A DNA stretch of 64,000 nt from assembly GCF_004362715.1 (NCBI RefSeq), contig NZ_SNYC01000007.1, positions 1-64,000 of the forward strand, given 5' to 3'. Positions within the stretch are counted from its first letter, which is position 1, and each line of letters opens with the position of its first letter. Both the position numbers and the translations under genes were made by a program. Origin of the DNA: Pedobacter metabolipauper. Lineage in GTDB: Bacteria; Bacteroidota; Bacteroidia; Sphingobacteriales; Sphingobacteriaceae. The notes under the pieces were generated by a model, which worked only from the letters and a program-made list of their open reading frames with translations, searched no databases and was not told the origin of the DNA. This document shows positions 43,409 through 52,913 of the stretch, in pieces.

Positions 43409-45616
43409 TTAAGCATCAAACCTGGTAACGCCTGTTACACCCTTAACGCGGAGCAGGTTTTCAATCAGGTTGTCTAAGTGGTCTTTATCATTTACAAAGA
43501 TCATTATTGAGCCATCAAAAATCCCATTATCCGTGTCTACGGTAATAGAACGCATGTTTACTTTAAAATCATTAGATATAACTTTGGTAATGTTGTTTAT
43601 TAATCCAACATCATCAATTCCTATAATGTGCAGTCCTGTCAGGAATGTTAATTCCTGTTGCTTGTTCCATTTTGCTTTAACTACACGGTATCCGTAATTT
43701 GCCATGAGCTGTGCGGCATTTGGACAGTTGGTACGGTGGATCTTAATGCCCTCATTAACCGTTACAAATCCAAAAACATCATCTCCCGGGATCGGATTGC
43801 AGCATGCAGCGAGGGTATAGTCAATTTTTTGCAGGTCCTCTCCAATTAACAGGGTATCTGATCCGGGGCCTTTGATCTTATTTAATAAGGTTTGGATCTT
43901 CTGTTCATCATTTTTCTCCGATCCTCGGTTTTCAATCTCTTTTTCACTGGCCAGGTAATCTTTAAGGTCTTTGATCTCAATCTTGCCATTGGCTACTGCA
44001 ATAAAAAGTTCCTGTGTTGACGGCAGTTTAAAGAAATAAGAGAGTTTATTTAAATTGTCTGTATTGTAGGTTATTTTTAAGGACTTGAGCTTACGTTCCA
44101 GCGCTTCTTTGCCCATTTCGGCAATTTTACGCTTTTCTTCCTTCAGTGAGGATTTGATCTTTGATTTGGCTTTTGCCGTTACCACAATGTTCAGCCAATC
44201 CTCTTTCGGGGTTTGCTTGCTTGAGGTGATGATCTCTACCTGGTCTCCATTCTGAAGTTTGTAGGATAGGGGAACCAGCTTATGGTTTACTTTGGCGCCA
44301 ATACATTTTGCACCTACATCGGTATGGATCTCAAATGCAAAATCGAGGGCTGTAGCACCCAGTGGAAGTTGTAACAGCGCGCCTTTTGGGGTAAAGATAA
44401 AGATCTCATCAGAAAAGAGGTTCATCTTAAAATCATCCAGAAAGTCAAGCGCATTGGCTTCCGGATTATTCAGCATCTCCCGCACTTTCATGATCCATTG
44501 GTCTAAGCCATTGTCATTGCTGGATTCTTTATATTTCCAGTGGGCAGCAAATCCTTTTTCTGCAATTTCGTTCATGCGCTGGGTACGGATCTGAACTTCT
44601 ACCCATTGCCCCTTAGGCCCCATTACCGTGGTATGTAAAGATTCATATCCGTTTCCTTTCGGAGAAGATACCCAATCCCTTAATCTGTCCGGATTTGGCC
44701 GGTAAAGGTCGGTTACGATGGAGTATGCTTTCCAGCAATCTGCTTTTTCATGTTCAGGAGAACTGTCCAGAATAATGCGGATGGCAAATAAGTCGTACAC
44801 CTCTTCAAACGGGATATTCTTGCTTTTCATCTTATTCCATATCGAATGGATCGATTTTGGGCGTCCATAAATATCTGCGGTTAATCCCTGCTCGGCAAGG
44901 ATCTCGTTAATCGGTTCTACAAACCTTTTAATAAATAACGTACGTTCGGCCTTTTTTTCATTCAGCTGTGTCGCGATGTATTTATAGGTGTCAGGTTCCA
45001 GGTATTTCATGGAAAGATCTTCCAGTTCGGACTTAATGGCATATAAACCCAGGCGGTGGGCAAGGGGCGCATACAGGTATATGGTTTCGGACGCAATTTT
45101 AAGCTGCTTTTGACGCGGCATAAAATCCATCGTACGCATGTTATGAAGCCTGTCTGCAAGTTTGATTAAAATTACCCGTACATCATCTGCAAGGGTAAGC
45201 AGCATTTTTCTGAAGTTCTCTGCCTGCAGGGAGCTGTTGTAATCAAAAACGCCTGATATTTTGGTAAGTCCGTCAATGATCTTTGCCGTCTTTTTCCCAA
45301 ATTCACGTTCAATATCTTCCAGGGTGATGTCTGTATCTTCTACCACATCGTGCAGTAATGCACAAACTATGGATGTTGTTCCCAGTCCAATCTCTTCAGC
45401 AGCAATTTGTGCTACTGCAATGGGGTGATAAATATAAGGTTCTCCAGACTTTCTCCGCATGTTTTTATGGCTTTCCAGTGCCATATCAAAAGCTTTTCTG
45501 ATTTCTTTTTTATCTCCTCTCTGAAGGGTGGGTTTACAGGCACGTAAAAGTGCCCTGTATCTTTTTAATATCTCTTGCTTCTCTGCCTCTAAATCAATCA
45601 CTAACGCATTTTTCAT
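43409..45616 (-). CDS. Bifunctional (p)ppGpp synthase/hydrolase
   Basis: Rel/Spo homolog controlling the stringent response. 735 residues in the long-RSH order: HD hydrolase domain with the intact metal motif HDVVEDTD near 88 and RLHNMRTM; synthetase domain with GRPKSIHSIWNKMK, YDLFAIRI and EVQIRTQRM; TGS domain (IFTPKGALLQLPLGATALDFAFEIHTDVG); C-terminal ZFD/RIS region (CCNPIPGDDVFGFVT with HRTNCPNA) and ACT domain (MRSITVDTDNGIFDGSIMIFV). The intact HD motif indicates retained hydrolase activity, hence SpoT/Rel-like rather than monofunctional RelA. Confidence 0.95.
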   Translation of the reverse strand: MKNALVIDLEAEKQEILKRYRALLRACKPTLQRGDKKEIRKAFDMALESHKNMRRKSGEPYIYHPIAVAQIAAEEIGLGTTSIVCALLHDVVEDTDITLEDIEREFGKKTAKIIDGLTKISGVFDYNSSLQAENFRKMLLTLADDVRVILIKLADRLHNMRTMDFMPRQKQLKIASETIYLYAPLAHRLGLYAIKSELEDLSMKYLEPDTYKYIATQLNEKKAERTLFIKRFVEPINEILAEQGLTADIYGRPKSIHSIWNKMKSKNIPFEEVYDLFAIRIILDSSPEHEKADCWKAYSIVTDLYRPNPDRLRDWVSSPKGNGYESLHTTVMGPKGQWVEVQIRTQRMNEIAEKGFAAHWKYKESSNDNGLDQWIMKVREMLNNPEANALDFLDDFKMNLFSDEIFIFTPKGALLQLPLGATALDFAFEIHTDVGAKCIGAKVNHKLVPLSYKLQNGDQVEIITSSKQTPKEDWLNIVVTAKAKSKIKSSLKEEKRKIAEMGKEALERKLKSLKITYNTDNLNKLSYFFKLPSTQELFIAVANGKIEIKDLKDYLASEKEIENRGSEKNDEQKIQTLLNKIKGPGSDTLLIGEDLQKIDYTLAACCNPIPGDDVFGFVTVNEGIKIHRTNCPNAAQLMANYGYRVVKAKWNKQQELTFLTGLHIIGIDDVGLINNITKVISNDFKVNMRSITVDTDNGIFDGSIMIFVNDKDHLDNLIENLLRVKGVTGVTRFDA

Positions 45617-45878
45617 CTGCTATATCTTATTTCCGTAAGTAATCACCATGTTCAAAAATCTTCTGTTTATAATTTCCAGTGAAATCAATATATGTTTTTT
45701 TATAGAAATTTAGATAAATCATCACAATAATTCATCCAATTTTATGTTTGACCTATGTTGACAGGTATTGTATTATTTACGTAAAAAATAAAGCTGTTTA
45801 CCTTTAAAAGATTATATTAGAGTTCAAATAAATATTAAAGTTTAAAATTAGCTTTACCTTTACCGGGGGTATAAATTT

Positions 45879-46496
45879 ATGAAATTTTATAGGTTAATTA
45901 TTCTGTTAATTGTCATTATTGGTGCTTCTTCCGCAAAAGCGCAGGTTAATGGTGTTTCTGTAAAAATGCCTGTACTCGGTAAGAATGATACGATCCGGGT
46001 TGCCGGAACAAATGACAATGGCGAAATGATTCCCTGGATTGCCCTTCGTGAGGTAGTGATCTATGGCTATCGGGTATTTAAGTCCCCGGCAGAACGGCTG
46101 GCCTATGACAGGTTAAGATATAATGTCATGAAAGTTATGCCTTATGCCCTCTATGCCAAAAGAAGGTATGAGCAGCTGGAACAGGAGCTGGCATCCACCA
46201 CGGATAAGAAAGCCCAGAAAAAGTTTGTTAAGCAGTGTGATAAAGAGATTAAGGACATGTTTAACCGTGAAATTAAAGAACTGACCATTACACAGGGGCA
46301 GATCCTGACCAAGCTTATAGACCGTGAACTTGGCAGAACGACTTACGACATTGTAAAAGAAACCAAAGGGGGCATCACTGCTTTCCTGTACCAGTCGGTT
46401 GCAAGGGTTGTTGGTCATAATTTAAAAAGTAAGTACGATCCGCAGCAAGAACGTGATATCGAATCGATCATCACTTCATCCGGATTCTATCAATAA
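45879..46496 (+). CDS. DUF4294-family exported protein
   Basis: Exported 205-residue protein of the Bacteroidota DUF4294 family, function unknown. A signal peptide (about 1-21, AKA-Q) is followed by a strand-rich block (MIPWIALREVVIYGYRVFKSPAERLAYDRLRYNV) and long helices rich in Lys/Glu (YEQLEQELASTTDKKAQKKF). It begins 6 nt before the glutathione peroxidase gene's start region, so the two are probably cotranscribed. A near-consensus -7 box (TACCTTTA) lies about 20 nt upstream. Confidence 0.82.
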   Translation: MKFYRLIILLIVIIGASSAKAQVNGVSVKMPVLGKNDTIRVAGTNDNGEMIPWIALREVVIYGYRVFKSPAERLAYDRLRYNVMKVMPYALYAKRRYEQLEQELASTTDKKAQKKFVKQCDKEIKDMFNREIKELTITQGQILTKLIDRELGRTTYDIVKETKGGITAFLYQSVARVVGHNLKSKYDPQQERDIESIITSSGFYQ

Positions 46497-46502
46497 GATC
46501 AC

Positions 46503-46979
46503 ATGCCAGATTTATCAAAAAGCATCCATCAATTCAAATTAAAACTAATCAACGGTACTGAAAAAAGCCTTTCCGATTATAAGAATAAAGTTCTGCTCCT
46601 TGTAAACATTGCTTCTGCATGTGGTTTTGCCCCGCAACTAAAGGAGCTTCAGCAACTCAGGGAAGAGTTTGCTGATGCAGACTTTGAAGTACTGGGTTTC
46701 CCCTCAAACGATTTTGGGCGGCAAGAGCCGCTTGATGGTGAAGAGATCAGTAACTTCTGTGAGAAAAATTATGGTGTTCAGTTCCCGGTTTTTGAAAAGA
46801 TCATGGTACGCGGCGAACAGGCCCATCCGCTTTTTAAATTTCTAACCCAAACGGCTACCCCAAGGTGGAACTTTCACAAATACCTGATCAATAAAGACGG
46901 TGAAGTTACAGACTACTTTTTCCCATTTACAAAACCGCTCTCCGCTAAAGTAAAGAAGAAAATTCAAAAGCTGCTTTAG
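46503..46979 (+). CDS. Glutathione-peroxidase-family thiol peroxidase
   Basis: Thiol peroxidase of the GPx fold reducing peroxides. 158 residues with catalytic C40 in VNIASACGFAPQ (codon TGT, so cysteine and not selenocysteine), Q in FPSNDFGRQEP and W in TPRWNFHKYLI completing the active site. Bacteroidota lack glutathione in many cases; bshB1 next door suggests bacillithiol or thioredoxin may be the reductant, which is inference. It lies 6 nt after the DUF4294 gene and 20 nt before bshB1. Confidence 0.92.
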   Translation: MPDLSKSIHQFKLKLINGTEKSLSDYKNKVLLLVNIASACGFAPQLKELQQLREEFADADFEVLGFPSNDFGRQEPLDGEEISNFCEKNYGVQFPVFEKIMVRGEQAHPLFKFLTQTATPRWNFHKYLINKDGEVTDYFFPFTKPLSAKVKKKIQKLL

Positions 46980-46999
46980 TCCTTATTTTATTTTAAAAC

Positions 47000-47719
47000 A
47001 TGATGAAATTAGATATATTGGTACTTGCTGTTCACCCGGATGATGCAGAACTGGGGTGTTCAGGAACGATAATTAAACACATCGCGCTCGGTAAAAAAGT
47101 TGGAATTGTTGATTTTACACGCGGAGAACTTGGAACCAGGGGCTCTGCAAAGATCCGTGACGAAGAAGCGGCAGATTCTGCAAAGGTCATGGGACTTCAT
47201 GCCCGTGAAAACCTTCGTTTTAAAGACGGGTTCTTTAAAAATGATGAGGAGCACCAGCTGGAAGTGATCCGGATGATCCGTAAATATCAGCCTGAAATTG
47301 TGCTGAGCAATGCGCTGCATGACCGTCATCCCGACCATGGAAGGGCAGGGGATCTTGCCAATGATGCGTGCTTTTTATCTGGTTTGTCTAAAATAAGCAC
47401 CCAGCTTGATGGTGTTGAACAGGAGGAATGGAGACCGCGGTTGCTATTGCAGTACATTCAGGACCGGTATATCAGGCCAGATGTGATCATAGACATTACA
47501 CCTTATATGGAAACCAAGATTGCTTCTATAAAAGCATTTAAGACCCAATTTTTTAATCCTGATGTAGACGGACCGGGCACCTACATTTCATCTCCTGAAT
47601 TTTTTGAAAGTGTGATTGGACGGGCACGGGAATTTGGTAAATCTATTGGTGCTACCTATGGAGAGGGTTTTACGTCGCGTAAGTTGCTTGGTGTTGATGA
47701 TCTTTTTCAATTAAGATAA
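47000..47719 (+). CDS. bshB1: Bacillithiol biosynthesis deacetylase BshB1
   Basis: Zinc-dependent deacetylase of the PIG-L/LmbE family that removes acetyl from GlcNAc-malate in bacillithiol synthesis. 239 residues with AVHPDDAELGCSGT at 11-24 (zinc His and Asp), FTRGELGTRGS, and the second metal motif RHPDHGRAGDL. The FTRGELGTRG stretch is typical of BshB1. It follows the peroxidase gene, consistent with a thiol-redox cluster. bshA and bshC are not in this window. Confidence 0.9.
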   Translation: MMKLDILVLAVHPDDAELGCSGTIIKHIALGKKVGIVDFTRGELGTRGSAKIRDEEAADSAKVMGLHARENLRFKDGFFKNDEEHQLEVIRMIRKYQPEIVLSNALHDRHPDHGRAGDLANDACFLSGLSKISTQLDGVEQEEWRPRLLLQYIQDRYIRPDVIIDITPYMETKIASIKAFKTQFFNPDVDGPGTYISSPEFFESVIGRAREFGKSIGATYGEGFTSRKLLGVDDLFQLR

Positions 47720-47747
47720 GCTGGCTTCCAACAAATAGGACTATATT

Positions 47748-47765
47748 CTGTTTTATTTAAAACAG
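47748..47765. promoter_or_regulatory. Palindrome upstream of the acyl-CoA dehydrogenase gene
   Basis: CTGTTTT (47748-47754) and AAAACAG (47759-47765) are perfect complements around ATTT, ending 7 nt before the ATG at 47773. There is no trailing T-run, so it looks more like an operator or start-proximal hairpin than a terminator. No named regulator is implied. Confidence 0.45.
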
Positions 47766-47772
47766 AGCAGTT

Positions 47773-49134
47773 ATGTCTAACATTTTCTCATCCATAAAAT
47801 CCGCCTATACCCTTTTTAAAAACATCGATCTTGCTAAGCTGGATGCACTTTCAAAGAAAGTTGACCTTACCAAAGTTGTCGACTCGTTTTCTAATCTTGA
47901 TGATAACCAGTTAAATGGTCTCTTAAAAATGATGGGCTCCTCTGGTAAAAAGAAAGAGCTGCCTCCAATTGAAGGTGATTTTTACCATCTTGGTGATGAG
48001 GCTTTGAATGAGGAGGACCGGGCACTCCAGCTTAAAGTGAGGGCTTTTCTGGAGAAAGAGGTAAAGCCCCTGGTAAACCAGTACTGGCTGCGGGCGGAAT
48101 TTCCTTTTGAGATCATCCCCAAGCTGGCTGAACTTAATATTTGCGGATTAACGTATTCTGGTTACGGTTGTCCGGGTAAGACAAACCTGATGGAAGGGAT
48201 GCTTGCGATGGAAATGGCCAGGGTTGATACGTCTATTTCTACTTTTTTTGGTGTTCAGAGCGGCCTGGCGATGGGTTCTATTTACCTGCTGGGTTCTGAA
48301 GCCCAGAAGCAGGAATGGCTGCCTTCTATGCAGCAATTTAAAACCATCGGTGCCTTTGGCTTAACTGAGCCTGAGGTGGGTTCTGGTGCTGCAGGCGGGT
48401 TAACTACTACGGCTAAACGTAATGGGAGTAAATGGATCTTAAACGGTCAGAAAAAGTGGATCGGTAATGCTACTTTCTCTGATGTCACCATTATCTGGGC
48501 CAGGGATCTGGATGATAACCAGGTAAAGGGTTTCCTGGTTAGAAAAGGGACCGCTGGCTTTGCTGTTGAGAAGATGCAGGATAAGATGGCCCTCCGGATT
48601 GTGCAGAACGGGTTGATCACGCTAACCAATTGCGAGGTTGATGAAGCAGACCGGCTGCAAAATGCCAATTCTTTTAAAGACACAGCGAAGGTATTGAAGA
48701 TGACCCGTGCGGGTGTAGCCTGGCAGGCTGTGGGCTGTGCCAGGGGTGCTTATGAAAGTGCTTTAAATTATACGAGGACAAGGAAACAGTTTGGTAAACC
48801 GATTGCTTCTTACCAGCTGATCCAAAACCACCTGGTAGAAATGCTGTCTAACTTAACGGCGATGCAAACGTTGTGTTTTCGTTTATCGCAGCTGCAGGAT
48901 CAGGGTTTGCTAACGGATGAGCATGCCTCGCTGGCAAAAGTATTCTGTTCTATGCGTACCCGCGATGTGGTGAGCAGGGCCAGGGAAGTGATGGGCGGAA
49001 ATGGAATTTTGCTGGAGTATGATGTGGCGCGTTTTGTGGCCGATGCCGAGGCCATTTACTCTTACGAAGGAACTAAAGAAATCAATACGCTGATTGTTGG
49101 CCGTGCCATTACCGGTTTCTCTGCGTTTGTATAA
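47773..49134 (+). CDS. Acyl-CoA dehydrogenase (glutaryl-CoA dehydrogenase-like)
   Basis: Flavoprotein that oxidises acyl-CoA thioesters. 453 residues; an extra N-terminal segment of about 70 residues precedes the usual domain. Visible features: GAFGLTEPEVGSGAAGG and WIGNATFSDV (FAD/substrate regions), RKQFGKPIASYQLIQNHL, and the catalytic glutamate E432 in SYEGTKEINTLIVGRAITGFSAF, whose position and context match the glutaryl-CoA dehydrogenase branch. The physiological substrate is not established; glutaryl-CoA would fit a lysine-degradation link to the nearby lysine 6-transaminase. It is convergent with the next gene, stop codons 2 nt apart. Confidence 0.88.
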   Translation: MSNIFSSIKSAYTLFKNIDLAKLDALSKKVDLTKVVDSFSNLDDNQLNGLLKMMGSSGKKKELPPIEGDFYHLGDEALNEEDRALQLKVRAFLEKEVKPLVNQYWLRAEFPFEIIPKLAELNICGLTYSGYGCPGKTNLMEGMLAMEMARVDTSISTFFGVQSGLAMGSIYLLGSEAQKQEWLPSMQQFKTIGAFGLTEPEVGSGAAGGLTTTAKRNGSKWILNGQKKWIGNATFSDVTIIWARDLDDNQVKGFLVRKGTAGFAVEKMQDKMALRIVQNGLITLTNCEVDEADRLQNANSFKDTAKVLKMTRAGVAWQAVGCARGAYESALNYTRTRKQFGKPIASYQLIQNHLVEMLSNLTAMQTLCFRLSQLQDQGLLTDEHASLAKVFCSMRTRDVVSRAREVMGGNGILLEYDVARFVADAEAIYSYEGTKEINTLIVGRAITGFSAFV

Positions 49135-49136
49135 TC

Positions 49137-49541
49137 CTATTTAAACGGATGCCGGATAAGGCTGGCATCGCCCATGGCACTTTTTTCATAGATGGCAATG
49201 CAGTACGGATTAAATCTTGAATTAAAATTTACAGATCCTGCTCCTAAGTTGACAGGAGCAGGGCTGCCTTCCATAAAATAATACACCTTGGTGTTGCCAC
49301 CTTTGTGGTGGGGTTTAAAGTTGCCAAATATTTCCATCTCGCTCCATAGCGAGTCTTTTACCGTTACTGAATATACGTGCTGTATGGGGCCTGTATTGTT
49401 CTCATTTCTGTAGTGTGCAATTTCCTTAAAGCCAGCCTTCAGGTTGTCTGCTCCGGGTTGTGTAAAAGTGCCTTTCAGCATCCATGCCACCAGTATAAAA
49501 ACGGCTATGGCTAAAACCAGGTTAACTTTTCTGTTTCTCAT
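49137..49541 (-). CDS. Small single-pass membrane protein, unknown
   Basis: Unrecognised 134-residue protein with one N-terminal helix (about 6-23, VNLVLAIAVFILVAWML) and a polar extracytoplasmic domain containing HVYSVTVKDSLW, EIFGNFKPHHKGGNTKVYYFME and a Cys near the C-terminus. Its start overlaps the lysine 6-transaminase stop as TAATG, so translation is coupled. Function unknown; a link to lysine degradation is positional only. Confidence 0.7.
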   Translation of the reverse strand: MRNRKVNLVLAIAVFILVAWMLKGTFTQPGADNLKAGFKEIAHYRNENNTGPIQHVYSVTVKDSLWSEMEIFGNFKPHHKGGNTKVYYFMEGSPAPVNLGAGSVNFNSRFNPYCIAIYEKSAMGDASLIRHPFK

Positions 49542-50872
49542 TATAAATTCGGCAAGATACTTTCCATTACAGAGAGGCCTTCATCAATGTGTTTCTTTTC
49601 CATGCATAATGCGGGCCTGAACCTGATGGTCTGGCTGCCGCAGCCTAAAAACATGACGTTGTTTTCCATGCCTTTTTTTATGAATTCATCACGCAGGCTT
49701 TTATTCTGAAAATCGAATGCACAGAGTAAACCTTTGCCTCTTACGTTACTCATTTTATCGTATTTTGATGCCAGGTCTTCCAGTTTGTCTTTTAAGTATT
49801 GACCAACTTCGGCCGCATTCTCACACAGTTTATCGTCTGCAATGATCTGGAGAATTTGAGAAGAGCGTACCATATCTACTAAATTGCCTCCCCAGGTTGA
49901 GTTGATCCTGGAAGAAACATTGAATACATTATTTTCTATCTGGTCTACTTTATCTCCGACTAATATTCCGCATACCTGCATCTTCTTGCCAAAGGCCAGG
50001 ATATCGGGTCTTGCTTTTTCGCTGTAATGCTGGTGGCACCAGAATTTTCCGGTTAGGCCAACCCCGGTCTGCACCTCATCATAGATTAAAAAGGCATCGT
50101 TTTCATCGGCAAGTGCCTTAAGTTGAATTAAGAATTCTTCGCGTAAGTGGTTATCGCCACCTTCAGATTGGATGGGCTCAACGATGATGGCACAGATATC
50201 GTCCTTGTTTTCTGCAAACGCACGTTTGATCTGTGCGATGGAATCTTCTTCGGTTTTGATGGCTATTTTTAAATTCTCGTCTTTTAAGGGGAATTTAATT
50301 ACGGGGACAGAAACGCGTGGCCAGTCGAACTTTGCAAACCATTTTGTTTTATCGGGCAGGGTATTGGTTAAGCTTAAGGTATAACCTGTACGGCCATGAA
50401 AGGCTTTTTCAAAATGCAGTACTTTAAATCCTTTCTCTTCCTTGTATCCAAGGGCAAAGTTCTTTTGGACTTTCCAGTCCATCGCTACTTTAATTCCATT
50501 TTCTACGGCCAGCGCACCACCTGCAATAAAGAACGCGTGGGGTAAATAAGAAGGAATCCCAATTTTAGAGAAGGTATCTACAAACTGTGCAAACTGCTGC
50601 GTGTACACATCTGAGTTTGAGGGATTGGCCATTGCCGCTTGTAAAAGATTCTTTTTAAAAGCTTCATCGTTAATCATTTTTGGATGATTATATCCCAATG
50701 GAACAGACGCAAAACATGTAAAGAAATCGAGGAGCGTACGTTTGTTCTTAGAGTCGTAAATGTACGTTCCATTACTTTGTTCCATGTCGTAGGTAAGATC
50801 AAAGCCATCTGCTAAAATGTGCTTGCTTAATACCTGGTTCACCTGATCCGGACCTACAGTTAATTGATACAT
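49541..50872 (-). CDS. lat: L-lysine 6-transaminase
   Basis: PLP enzyme moving the epsilon-amino group of lysine to 2-oxoglutarate, giving piperideine-6-carboxylate/allysine. 443 residues from ATG 50872 (MYQLTVGPDQV), class III aminotransferase fold with EEDSIAQIKRAF...IVEPIQSEGGDNH, AFLIYDEVQTGVGLTGKFW and the PLP lysine in ILAFGKKMQ near 293. The FFTCFASVPLGYNHPKM region matches lysine 6-transaminases better than ornithine enzymes. The exact -7 box at 50894 supports this start. It could feed a glutarate route toward the glutaryl-CoA dehydrogenase-like gene, which is inference. Confidence 0.9.
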   Translation of the reverse strand: MYQLTVGPDQVNQVLSKHILADGFDLTYDMEQSNGTYIYDSKNKRTLLDFFTCFASVPLGYNHPKMINDEAFKKNLLQAAMANPSNSDVYTQQFAQFVDTFSKIGIPSYLPHAFFIAGGALAVENGIKVAMDWKVQKNFALGYKEEKGFKVLHFEKAFHGRTGYTLSLTNTLPDKTKWFAKFDWPRVSVPVIKFPLKDENLKIAIKTEEDSIAQIKRAFAENKDDICAIIVEPIQSEGGDNHLREEFLIQLKALADENDAFLIYDEVQTGVGLTGKFWCHQHYSEKARPDILAFGKKMQVCGILVGDKVDQIENNVFNVSSRINSTWGGNLVDMVRSSQILQIIADDKLCENAAEVGQYLKDKLEDLASKYDKMSNVRGKGLLCAFDFQNKSLRDEFIKKGMENNVMFLGCGSQTIRFRPALCMEKKHIDEGLSVMESILPNL

Positions 50873-50893
50873 AATGTTATATTTTGGTATCAT

Positions 50894-50901
50894 CAAATGT
50901 A
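50894..50901 (-). promoter_or_regulatory. Putative -7 promoter box for the lysine 6-transaminase
   Basis: On the minus strand TACATTTG, an exact TAnnTTTG match, 21 nt before the ATG at 50872. Confidence 0.45.
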
Positions 50902-51023
50902 GTAAAAACAGCCTAATTATCAAATTTAGGCACTATTTGAGTAAATAAGTTTAAAAAGTAGGTTTAAACGTTTTAAAGTATGATTTTCCTGGAAATCGAA
51001 ATTTGTGTTCCTTTAATTTGCTG

Positions 51024-52721
51024 TTAGACCCGAGTAAGCGGAAGCGTAAAATAGAAAGTCGAGCCTGTTTCAATTTCACTTTCGGCCCAAATTTTACCCT
51101 GGTGGATCTGTATAATTTCTGAACAGAGGTACAAACCGATGCCAAATCCGGAAATCAGTTCTGTACTTTTGGTTTCAACCCGGTAATAGCGTTCAAATAA
51201 CCGTTCCAGGTCTTGCTCGCTGATGCCCATTCCGTCGTCTTTTACACTAATCTCAATTTCATCATTTAAGACCCTGCATGCAATGGTAATATCCGTTTCT
51301 ATGGGCGAATATTTAATGGCGTTACTGATCAGGTTAGAAATTACGTTCCCAATTTTATCAGAGTCAGCATATATTCTTGTTGATCCACATCCATCATAAC
51401 TAATGGTATGGTTAATTTCAGATGCGGTAAAATCTTCAATCGTGTTTCTGATCAGCTCATCCATGCCGAACTCCTGTTTTTGAAGCAGGATCTTCCCGGA
51501 TTGTAATCGGGAAACATTTAGAAAGCTGTTGATCATGGTTGTCATTTTTCTAATCTGGGCCACTGATTTATTCAGCAAGCCAGCAAAAAACACATCGCCG
51601 GATTTAGCTGCTTTTTTGTGCAATATTTGGATGTACCCGTTTAAAGAAGTAAGCGGTGTTTTTAACTCGTGGCTTACCATACCAATGAAATCATTTTTAC
51701 GGATCTCATCGAGTTTACGCTCTGTAATGTCCATAAACATTCCAGAGTATTCTGAGGGGATGCCATTACTGTCATAATAGACCTTTCCTGTTGCTTTTAC
51801 CCATAACCGTTCATTGGTAATCTGGTTGGTAATGGGGTATTCGGTATCACTGGGCATTTGCTTTTCTACTGCATTCTTTAAAACTGTGAGCAGCATTTCT
51901 CTGTAATCCGGATCAATAGCTGCCAGAATCTCTTCCATTGCAATTTCCCTATCCAAAGGGAAACCGAACATTTCCTTGATAAAATCTGACATGGTTACCT
52001 CAAAGGTAGCGGGATTGATGCTCCAGGTATCCATTTTTCCGGTTTCAATGGCTTGTTTAAGCTTTAATTGAGTTCCTTTTAATTCATGGTGGGCGGCAAC
52101 TAATTTTTCATTGGATAGGGTAAGTTCTTTGTAGGTAGCGGCCTGCTCTATGATTGTTCTTCTTAATTCCAATTTGTCGACAACATGGTTTGCCAGTATA
52201 ACCAATGCCTGAATCTGATCTGCAGTTAATTCCCTTGTTTGGCGGTCAATCACACACAATGAGCCCAGAGCAAAACCATCACTGTTTACAAGGGGTACAC
52301 CCGCATAGAATACGATATTTGGGTCGCCTGTTACCAATGGGTTTTCTTTAAATCTATGATCCAGTTTAGCGTCAGGTACGACCAATATGTTTTCTGCTGA
52401 GGTGATGCCGTGCGCGCAAAATGAATACGCTCTGGGCGTTTCCCGTGCAGGTAATCCTCTGTGTGACTTAAACCATTGCCTGTCTTTATCTACCAAACTA
52501 ACCAATGCAATAGGGGTTTGGCAAATCGCAGAAGCCAGCATGGTCAGATCATCAAAATCTTTCTCCTCGGCAGTATCTAATATGTGATAGGAACGAAGTG
52601 CTGCGATCCGCTCCATTTCATTAGTTGGTATGGGGAATTTAGACTGGTTGCCATCCGCATTGGAATTGGTATGGTGATCAATTTTACCAGTGGGTATATT
52701 CGCAGAACTATTTTTGGTCAT
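51024..52721 (-). CDS. Orphan GAF-PAS hybrid sensor histidine kinase
   Basis: Cytoplasmic sensor kinase of 565 residues with no membrane helix: GAF domain (about 45-190, including DRQWFKSHRGLPARETPRAYSFCAHGI), short coiled coil, PAS domain (about 225-335, ending MFMDITERK), HisKA with H351 in MVSHELKTPLTS, and HATPase (NLISNAIKYSP, DDGMGIS, GFGIGLYLC). The GAF subtype with SFCAHGI is common in bacterial signalling kinases. No response regulator is adjacent. The signal is unknown. Confidence 0.9.
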   Translation of the reverse strand: MTKNSSANIPTGKIDHHTNSNADGNQSKFPIPTNEMERIAALRSYHILDTAEEKDFDDLTMLASAICQTPIALVSLVDKDRQWFKSHRGLPARETPRAYSFCAHGITSAENILVVPDAKLDHRFKENPLVTGDPNIVFYAGVPLVNSDGFALGSLCVIDRQTRELTADQIQALVILANHVVDKLELRRTIIEQAATYKELTLSNEKLVAAHHELKGTQLKLKQAIETGKMDTWSINPATFEVTMSDFIKEMFGFPLDREIAMEEILAAIDPDYREMLLTVLKNAVEKQMPSDTEYPITNQITNERLWVKATGKVYYDSNGIPSEYSGMFMDITERKLDEIRKNDFIGMVSHELKTPLTSLNGYIQILHKKAAKSGDVFFAGLLNKSVAQIRKMTTMINSFLNVSRLQSGKILLQKQEFGMDELIRNTIEDFTASEINHTISYDGCGSTRIYADSDKIGNVISNLISNAIKYSPIETDITIACRVLNDEIEISVKDDGMGISEQDLERLFERYYRVETKSTELISGFGIGLYLCSEIIQIHQGKIWAESEIETGSTFYFTLPLTRV

Positions 52722-52913
52722 CTTCTATGTGATCGGTTTAAGCAGTAGCTAAAAGTATAAAAGTTTATACGAATACCACTAGAAATGATCACCTTCTTTT
52801 GGGGAGGTAACAGGATAGCACAGGTTGCCATTGATTCAGTATACCTATATCTTGCTCTGATCACCTAATAAAATAACCGGCCACTACAGACAGGTAATTC
52901 TCAGATCATTATA

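Noticed and set aside
46503..46979. Selenoprotein glutathione peroxidase
   Set aside because: The catalytic codon is TGT (Cys) and no in-frame TGA is present.
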